Translations under genes and position numbers: made by a program | Shown: positions 56,408 to 64,000 of the stretch, piece by piece | Layout of the letters: the number at the start of each line of letters is the position of its first letter | Numbering within the stretch: the first letter of the stretch is position 1 | From: Lepidodermella squamata | Taxonomy: Eukaryota; Gastrotricha | DNA length: 64,000 nt | Direction of reading: 5' to 3' | NCBI GenBank assembly: GCA_047495785.1 | Contig: JBLDXI010000045.1 | Location: forward strand, 496,001 to 560,000 | Notes under the pieces: model-generated | What the model was told of the DNA's origin: nothing | Databases searched by the model: none | Seen by the model: the letters and a program-made list of their open reading frames with translations, nothing else

Positions 56408-58786
56408 TCACGGCAATGCAGCTCGTCTCGCGCCGGTCGGGTTGGAAACAGGATGGTAACCAACACCTGGCCACGTAAAGGAATTTAATTATTGATCAAA
56501 AATTTCGATTGAAAGCTTACTCCTTAATTCCTCGGCCCTTTCGTCTCGAGCGTTGTTTCTTGTTTGGAGGCATCTCAAGACATCAGCCTTATTTCGCATA
56601 GACGGGTAGAAATATTGAAGGTATGCATCAGTCTCCTCGGGATTAGTTAAAAATGCGACAATATTTTCCTCCGACTCCATTGGTTCTAATGGCACAAATC
56701 CTCGATCGACGAATTTTCCATTTACATTTTGCATTACACATCTTGAAGTGAAATAATGTCAAGTCATTAAGATTTCATAATTCAATTTCAAGCTAACGGA
56801 GCAACAATGAAACCAGGGGCCTTGGAAGCGAACCGTAATAGAAACTATATAAAACAATTAAAATGTTCAAATGCTTATGGTTAGCAGATGAAATGCATAC
56901 CGTGCCTACTGGTTGGTCCCTAAGCATTGCCTCGCATTGCTCGCCGGTCGCAAACCCAACAAAGTTGCCTGGGCTGGAATGGAAAGATAGGACAAAGGTA
57001 GATTTGTTATTTACGAAGTTTCCAACTATTTATCGCTTACAGTAACTTCTTGAGTGGGGTTTCGCTTATCAATTTCATGTTTGCGTAAAACCAGTCCCAA
57101 AATGCTCTGCCGCCCCATTTTGTTTTTTGCATGTTCGGCAGAGGATCTTGGCAAAACTTTGCCCGCGTCACCAGGGTATCATTCGTGTAGTCGTTTGATT
57201 GGAAAAGCGTAACTGCCAGGCAGACAAAGTGATGATCCGCTAGTGTACTGCCTGTGTTAGCCCACCAAAGGCTTTGCAGCAATTCTTTAATACTACTAAA
57301 AGGTACAGCGTCTGGAACTTCAAATGGTCTTCGGTTCTGCGAGAATCAACAAAACAAAAAAATAGATGAAAAAAATGAAGATATGTCTTTAATGAGATTT
57401 AAACCTGGTGATCTCCAAAGAAGTTATCCCAGTGTATAGGCGCTGCAGTTTTAGCTTCTTGGTTAGATTTTTGAACAGTTATCAACATGGGTGCTGATAG
57501 GACTTTCGCGGTGATATAGCCGCCGGACAGTATGGGAATACTCAGATGACTGAATAGGGCTAAGCAATGCTTGTCTGTGACCTTTTTGTCGTCTCGCTTT
57601 GGCTGTTAATCGGCATTAAAACTTCATGGCAAACTAATGTTAGAGTAGCAGCTTACCACAGTTATTCCTTTGAACGATGCCCCAAACCATCGATTGCCGA
57701 TGTTGCGTGCTAACGGTGAAGAAAATATCCAAGATACTGGCGACTGCAAGCTCGAAGAAAATTCTCTAGCTTGCAGCTCTGACATGAATGCTAGCTGAAC
57801 CTGAAAGGCAAACAGCATTTTTTCGATTTGGAATTGTTGTCTTAAAGCTAACCGTTGTAGCCTCGACTCCCGTCGAGCTAACAATGCTTGGGCAAAGCAT
57901 TCGCACGTCAATGTTCAACTTGGAACCGTAATTGACAATCTGCGTCGGCTGCGTCACGAGTATCAACGATTTCGAAACAAGTAACGCTAGCTTATTCCGA
58001 GTTGATTCAATGGCTTGATAAATATGTGAGGAGACCGCTTGATAATCTTGGTAATTTCCGAGTGCCTTTTAGTAAATTGTGGTAAAATTTGAATTAAAAA
58101 TAAATTGCATCTCTAACCTGAGCCCGTTCATTCAAAAAATTCAGATTATTCACTCCGGTAAAAACTGCGATGTCGTAAGCTAATTGGTACTGGTTCACGT
58201 TTAGAGTTACCATTGCGCCACTCAACGAGCGATAAACTTCCGCGTCGTAGCGAGATCGATAATTCTGTAGGACTAAAAATGCCCGATCTTGAACGTGCAT
58301 GAAGCTATCAATAGCTGCCATTATTTCAGCTCCATACCCGTTGAACCTTTGCGACAGAAGGTTGGATTCTGTAACATAAGCCGCCACACAAGTTTCAATG
58401 TCCGGGCGCTGGAAAAACTGCTCGAACAGTTGAGTTTCCTTGTACAAACACCAAATCAAACGGCGTAGAAAATCTCCTGCGTTCGTACTCGATTGTTGTA
58501 AAGATGAAACATTTTCCTCGATATTCCTCTTATCGTCCGTTGAAAGTTGGCCGTTTAATTTCGATATTAAAAAATTATGTGCACTAGTAACCATCGAAAT
58601 CGCCGTATCCAACGTCCATTGATCGACAAGATACCAAGCTCTAGCGTTTTCTGCTATCCAATCAGCCAGAGCAATACGCAGTCCTACAGAAATTTTCTGC
58701 GACTCGTAGATAGAGGCGTAACTTTGTTTCAGGGCGGTGTCATAGCTTTGCGTGTATGCCCATAATACCTCGGGCTCGACAAGCAT
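56408..58786 (-). CDS. Divergent STAT transcription factor
   Basis: Exons 58118-58786, 57853-58065, 57657-57800, 57405-57602, 57041-57336, 56901-56973, 56798-56844, 56521-56741 and 56408-56466 give 639 residues. STAT N-domain: ISVGLRIALADWIAENARAW. DNA-binding region: LVTQPTQ...LNIDVRM, VTDKHCLALF and IHWDNFF. Linker: GGRAFWDWF. SH2: NFVGFATGEQCEAML and GTFLLRFASK with the phosphotyrosine-binding Arg, then GKFVDRGFVPLEP and LQYFYPSM. The last exon adds a short tail with one Tyr (SVGYHPVS) at the position of the activating tyrosine. If the last 54-nt intron is retained, exon 8 runs to 56489 and the tail has no Tyr. STATs carry cytokine/JAK-type signals from membrane to nucleus. Confidence 0.85.
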
Positions 58787-59822
58787 TTTCGTTGAAAGTG
58801 TATATTTTGTGGAGTGAACAGGAGGAAGACTTTGGCAGGCATATAAAAAACGGCTAAGCAAACATTACAATCTCCATATCGCAATTATAACGGGTTTTTA
58901 CCGGTAATTTTTTATCCTTATCAGCTATAATAAATATCTCATACTTGTTCATAAATGCTTCGAGTGCGTCAAAAGCAGACTGATAAAATTGGAGATGAAG
59001 AAAGAATGAGTTAGTTATATATAGAGTAAACATTGATGACTCAAGTTCTTGTTGATTCAACTTCAACCTTGCATCACAACAATAATATCAAAGCTTTGCT
59101 CCAATCAGTATTTTTCTCAGGTAGCTTTATACCGTTTAAAACTTGAACACCAAAAGGCTCGCTGCTGGCCTGGAAATGTATCCTCAGTTTAACGAAAAAC
59201 TTAAAAGCTGTAGCCCTTGAAAGTGGGTGCGCGAAATACATACCCTAAATGGTTTCATCTCAAAATTTGAGACTTCAGCGCTAGATTTCCCCAAAACATT
59301 CTTTTTTAACGTCTTCAGTGGAATGTCAATGTTTTTGTTATCATGCCAAACCGATAGATTTCCCTATTGCGCGTATTTCGAGCCATGTACATGAGTTACT
59401 TCAACCTGCAGAGCCGATATCGATTATAAGTATCGATTTCACAAATCAATGATTTTTTCGATATCAACTGCCTTGGAATCCAACATCGATAGTTTTCTTC
59501 ATACCTTTGGGCATCATGTAGCTAAAATATAAATACCAAGTTCAGAAGTAATGTCGATCAACAACTGAAAACGCCGAAATAGCAAAAAAAAATTGGGAAA
59601 ATTGAGTGCCGGGGCGCTTAATTTTACTGCTGGAACCTGGTGCTAATATTTTTGGAGCTTTTGCACCTAAATTCTTACTCGCTTCGCTCGCCCTTTTCTA
59701 TCTGTTATGCTATCTAGGTATGTGGCATTCAATTATAAATTTAAGCACCAATCAAGGTATTAGGGAAAAACACTGATAGATGAGTCAATTTTTATTTTCT
59801 AGCCATCAAATTGTAAAAAAAG
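58787..59822. other. STAT upstream region / TOM20 3' flank
   Basis: A short open frame at 58854-59066 has an ATG but no domain. ATCGAT-type words cluster at 59408-59490. No gene is supported. Confidence 0.45.
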
Positions 59823-60315
59823 TTAGGACAGGACAGCTCTGTTTAGCGAGAGCGCCGCCTGAAGCCGTTTCCTGGCGGCTGGCAACTGAGCTATCAGTTT
59901 TTCGAATGGCTCCGCCCCAACCGAGCCGCGTATCGACTCGAGCAACTCGTCCGGCTGAGGAGCAACAACAATAGCGTTGCATAAATGCTCGCTCGCCGAG
60001 TTGAGATCACCCTGCATCAACATCCGACTACCCAGCTGCAGCTCTTCGTTATAGAATTGCTCAATTGACGCGATATCGGCGGTTTCGCCCAGGCGGCGCA
60101 TGCTACCCGCCGCTTTCACCTGCTGCTCTCTGATTTTTTCTAACAAAACGACCCTTAAATACTGATTTTTCTTCGAATTAAAACAAACTTTCTCTGACTC
60201 GAATTTGATAATCATGCGAGGACCGTCGTTTCTTGTCGAAATAAATGCAATAAGTCACGAATAGAGCTAATGACGTTGCACCAGTCGCTATTAGAAGGCT
60301 CTTTCCCCAAGCCAT
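59823..60315 (-). CDS. TOMM20: Mitochondrial import receptor TOM20
   Basis: Exons 60189-60315 and 59823-60139 (49-nt intron) encode 147 residues, the usual length. An N-terminal membrane anchor (LLIATGATSLALFVTYCIYFD) is followed by a basic linker, then the receptor domain: IEQFYNEELQLGSRMLMQGD, SEHLCNAIVVAPQP and LIAQLPAARKRL align with human TOM20. TOM20 sits in the outer mitochondrial membrane and binds presequences through the groove of this tetratricopeptide-like domain. Confidence 0.95.
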
Positions 60316-60630
60316 TTAATCAACAAAAAATCTATCAACACAACACAATATTGAATTGTTGACGAAATTTATTGTTTTTTCATCGTTTCTTTTATAGGAA
60401 AATTCGACTTTTTTCAAAGAACACAGGAGAAAATATCTAGTTTTGTTTCAAGTAATTCGCAGGGCAAAGGCCGGACAAAGCAACAAAAATTATATATAAG
60501 AACGTGAGAATCTCACGCGAGTCTTACTTGTAATCGTTTCGGAATCAGACATGCATGGTTTTTCAACATAGATAAATTATCTACATTATTCTACAAATAA
60601 GCTCGATTTTGCATCGATCCACTGGAATGT

Positions 60631-61444
60631 CTAGCTCAAGAAGCGAATGCTCATTTTCTCCTCGATGTCGACCTTCTCGAGGGTCTTGCTGAATTCGGAA
60701 AAGCTGATTCGGTTGTCGCGATCCGAGTCCGCCTCGTTGATTGTCCGCTCGGCGATTTGCAGCAGCTGGTCAGAGTTGATGTGCTCGCCAACGAGCTGGT
60801 GAAGGACCTGGACCAGCTCTTCTTGGTTGATGTAACCATCACGATCACCGTCGTACATGTTGAAAGCAACTGTAAACAAACAGCAGAATTTTAAATAATA
60901 TAAAATTTAAGGAGGATTTCTTACACTGCATCTTCTTTTCGCGGGAATTCAACGCATTTTCGTTTTTCTCGTGTTTTTTCACCAGACGAAATATCGCGAG
61001 AGTGTGGATAAATTGGCGAAAATTCACTTGGCCATCATCGCCGGCCAAACTTACTCTAAAAAATTATAAGAAATCATGAAAAATACTGATAATATAATTT
61101 AGTGAAAATATACTCACTCGTCAAAAAATGAGCGAATCAACTGGTCAGCTAATGGATTGATGGCCAATTCGGGAATGCGCATAAAGTCTTCTCGGCTGGA
61201 AACAAATATAAGAATTCAAATCCCATAGCTTCAAAAATGTAAATAATTACTTTAAGTAGCCTTTATTTTCCTTGTCCAACTGGCTGAATCGGTGGTATAA
61301 TCTCATGATTTGCTTCCTGGAAACTAAAACCCAACATTTGATGATGGATGACTTTGATGAGGGTAAACAAAACTTACACCCTGTTTCTCTCTGGATTGCG
61401 ACGATATCGTCATGTTGTAACATAACAGTCAATCTTGAGCCCAT
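60631..61444 (-). CDS. CHP1: Calcineurin B homologous protein CHP1
   Basis: Exons 61378-61444, 61251-61323, 61118-61195, 60925-61055 and 60631-60869 join in frame into 195 residues, exactly the length of human CHP1. The start MGSR gives an N-myristoylation site. Key segments match: ETGF...QIMRLY, NREDFMRIPELAINPLADQLI, QVNFRQF, FAFNMYDGDRDGYI and the end VDIEEKMSIRFLS. The two C-terminal EF-hands keep acidic loops (DGDRDGYINQEE, DSDRDNRISFSE) while the N-terminal two are degenerate, as in CHP proteins. CHP1 binds Na+/H+ exchangers and assists vesicle traffic and lipid acyltransferases. Confidence 0.95.
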
Positions 61445-62129
61445 TTCAATAAATTATTACGAAAAATCTATAGAAAATAGGATAAAAAAGTTGAATTTTA
61501 ATAATAATAATAATAATTTTAGCCAAAAAACAATAACTAATCTTAATTAGGTCTCCATACAAAATATCTTCTCACCACCGTAACATAAATTTTCACCGAT
61601 TTCAAGTACAATCCTTCCACATTCTCAGATACACCGGGCGTAAAGCTACTAACTTCAAAGAAGTAGTCGCAGATTGAGGTAAAGGAAAAATAAGCTATTA
61701 AGGCGGATGATTATGCGTGAACGCAGGAGATAACAAAAATTAGAAGCATTAAGCAGCTATAAATTCGAAAATAGGTCGTTTGCGAATCAACAACGTTGGG
61801 CGTACACAGTAACATGCATAATAATGATGAGCAGCTAGTAGCTGCATCATCGCCGTCACCTTCCGCCGTGTTTAAACAACGCACTGTACGAACACTACTA
61901 CTATTTCGACTGAGCAGACATGGCTTCGTGACAAAACGTCGTGACTAATTCAAGCGAGCGTAAATTTATTTGAAAATTAGCTTCAAAAAACAAGTCAACC
62001 TTCGGAGGCATTCAGTGTGACAAAAACGAGATTTTTAGATATGTAAACAAACAATCAGAATTTTGAGTTTCATGACAATAAATGGTGACGAATTACGAGC
62101 AAAAAAATAAGGTCGAATGGTCAAATAAG
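61445..62129. other. Intergenic
   Basis: CHP1 upstream region and 3' flank of the asparaginase gene; an AAT microsatellite lies at about 61501-61517. No gene. Confidence 0.5.
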
Positions 62130-64000
62130 TCAAGATCGAGGTGAGTTGCTAGCACCATTTATCGCTCCATTGATACCAGATATCGCTTGGGCGTATGCCT
62201 GCGTTGCGGCTTGACGGGCCTCGGCCGCCCTCGTCAGCATCTCTCGAATCTGGCGCAGAATATCAGGCCTTCGATTCGCCAATTCAAGCGGCGACTCCCC
62301 GGAAGCGCCAGTCGAAAGTGACGGATCAGCGTTGTTTCTGAGAAGAAAATCAACCGCCTCGAGTCGATTCCACTCCACGGCTGTGTAAAGCGGGCGTTGG
62401 TAGTCGAAATCGTGGGTGTTCACATCGGCCCCGGCTGTTACCCAGGCCTCGAGTTGACTGACGTCGTTCTGGGCTGCTAAACTGCACAACTCGTGAGACA
62501 ACTGCGTCGGCATCATATGCAAGTGAGCTCCCTTAAAATAACAACAAATAACAGTTATGTATCGAACGCTTCAGTGAACCAGCCCTAAATGCGATAAGGC
62601 AAAAGCTGACAATGGTTTGGTGCGACCCTAATTAATATTGCACGCTGTCTGAACTAGATAACTATTTACAAGAGTTATCTAGAAATTTTGACGTGCCAGG
62701 AAAATAACTCACAACAGTAAATAATACTCACCCCTCGTCTCAGCAATTCGATGATTTGAAGATGCCGACCTCGAACGGCATCTATTAAGGCGGTGTTTCC
62801 GAAACGATCTCGGGCGTGGACTGGCGAGCCACGCTCGAGTAAAAATTTCACGCAGTCAGTCGAGCCGTGGCCTGAGGCAACGTGTAGCGGTGTCCGGTTG
62901 TCATAATCCATCGTGGCGACCGAAGCACCCATCTCAACCATTGATTTCAAAACCCGAATATTATTATCTAAAATTTAAAAAAAAATCAAATGAAGAACTA
63001 ATAATTACAGCCAATTTCTCACCTTTCGCAGCCATGCACATGAGCGAAGGGTAAAGAGACTTGACCAAAACTTCCATGTCTTGCGACGAGCTGAAATTAA
63101 GGCCAAGTGAAGCCACAACACGGTGTAGGACATGACGCCGATCTGAGCTGTCACTCAGCGCCGAAGCGTCTTTACAATGCAGTTCGCCTCGTAGAGACCG
63201 CTGCAACATTTCTCGCTTAGTCGGCAAATCCCACTCATCCTTGCCGAGTACGTAGCTCAATTTCATCAAGGCACATTCTGGGGTCATATCATAGCCAGGC
63301 GTCACCCCCGCATCGATCAGCGCCCGCCCGGTTGCATAGAACGGCTCGACACCGCCCTTGTAACACTGAGTAATATTCAAAAATATCACACCTCGTTCTG
63401 ACGCTTCACGTATTGCTTTCAAAATATCAGCTCGAGAGTCAGGCCCATTCCCAGCGCCGTAGGTTTGAAGCACAATGCCTTTGATAGGCGGGCGGCAGAA
63501 GGCCTCGATCGTCTCAGCGGTCAACGTTGGGAACAATCTGAGCAAGGCGACATTTTGCGACATTCGCTTTTCGACCAGAAATTTTTCAAGAGCATTTTGA
63601 TTAAACAGCCCGGACCAATTCACAGTAATATCGACCTCAACCTCGGCCAGAGGCGTGCAGTTGGGAGACGCGAACGCACCGAAATTTGATGTGTGACACT
63701 TTGTAGCACAGCCTAAATGAGAAAATGACATAAAATCGATAATTTGTCACAGAGGAAAAACTTACAGCCTCTGAATAACTTATTAGAGAAGAAGATACAC
63801 ACTTCGGGGATACAGTAGTTCGCCGCAAGAGTTAGCGCTGCCAAAAAATTCGCCCTTCCATCACTCAGCGTCTCAAAAATAGGGATTTGTGAGCCAGTCA
63901 AGATGACAGGTTTCCCCAAATTTTCCAGCATGAATGCAAGCGCTGATGCCGTGTAAGCCATTGTGTCAGTGCCGTGCAGGACCACAAAGCCACTGTATTC
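62130..64000 (-). CDS. ASPG: L-asparaginase/60-kDa lysophospholipase with ankyrin repeats, 5' end outside window
   Basis: Exons 63766-64000 (partial), 63023-63712, 62732-62967 and 62130-62531 give 520 residues in frame. The asparaginase core shows [13 protein letters not shown] and [11 protein letters not shown], a catalytic Lys in [17 protein letters not shown]-type [13 protein letters not shown] and [19 protein letters not shown]-terminal ankyrin repeats ([22 protein letters not shown] and two more) match the animal ASPG layout. It hydrolyses asparagine and, in vertebrates, is reported to have lysophospholipase activity. The N-terminal catalytic Thr region lies beyond 64000. Confidence 0.95.

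Noticed and set aside
58854-59066. 70-codon frame just upstream of STAT as a first STAT exon
   Set aside because: The STAT N-domain begins naturally at the Met at 58786; joining needs a long extra intron and adds no STAT-like sequence.
1-64000. CRISPR arrays, tRNA, rRNA and bacterial operon features
   Set aside because: No regularly spaced identical repeats, no convincing tRNA box pairs with acceptor stems, and the window is clearly eukaryotic.

Overview
The window is animal nuclear DNA. The genes are split by short GT-AG introns, mostly 45-70 nt and often ending in TTTCAG or TTTTAG. They encode clearly metazoan proteins: FCHO muniscin, STAT, FOXN forkhead factor, CHP1, TOM20, FAAH, DeSI-2 and ASPG-type asparaginase. 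Intron size and gene density suggest a compact invertebrate genome, nematode-like in feel. The phylum cannot be fixed from the sequence, and kringle, SRCR and TIR/NB-ARC genes would be unusual for a well-studied nematode.

Layout. 0-0.9 kb: 3' part of a DeSI-2 gene. 1.8-12.1 kb: a decayed tandem segmental duplication carrying two paralogous secreted cysteine-repeat genes, with repeats, a MITE, a large palindrome and a fossil gypsy-type integrase. 13.1-17.8 kb: a secreted ankyrin + SRCR gene and a FAAH gene, both minus strand. 19.6-21.5 kb: a proline-rich single-pass membrane protein. 22.2-26.8 kb: a FOXN2/3-like forkhead gene whose intron holds a 1.37-kb inverted-repeat element and whose upstream region has two consensus X-boxes. 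28.8-29.4 kb: a small four-exon gene visible only after splicing. 30.3-32.6 kb: an M3-family peptidase homologue that has lost its zinc site. 33.4-37.3 kb: two secreted trypsin-fold proteins without a catalytic triad. 38.8-42.4 kb: FCHO. 42.8-46.9 kb: a PAN/C-type-lectin/kringle mosaic protein and a secreted beta-propeller protein.

47.3-59 kb is the most striking part. A minus-strand gene encodes TIR, two NB-ARC modules, about 12 ankyrin repeats and a C-terminal CaaX box. It is flanked by two paralogous CUB + SEA-like + transmembrane genes, and followed by a six-pass membrane protein and a divergent STAT. Together they resemble an innate-immune neighbourhood (surface receptors, cytosolic sensor, signal transducer); that link is inference from domains and proximity only. 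59.8-64 kb: TOM20, CHP1 and the 3' part of an ASPG-type asparaginase with ankyrin repeats.

Gene models were built by joining open frames at splice sites with conserved phase. Every multi-exon model given with confidence of 0.7 or more keeps its frame across all junctions; the ankyrin/SRCR model also does, but contains one in-frame stop.
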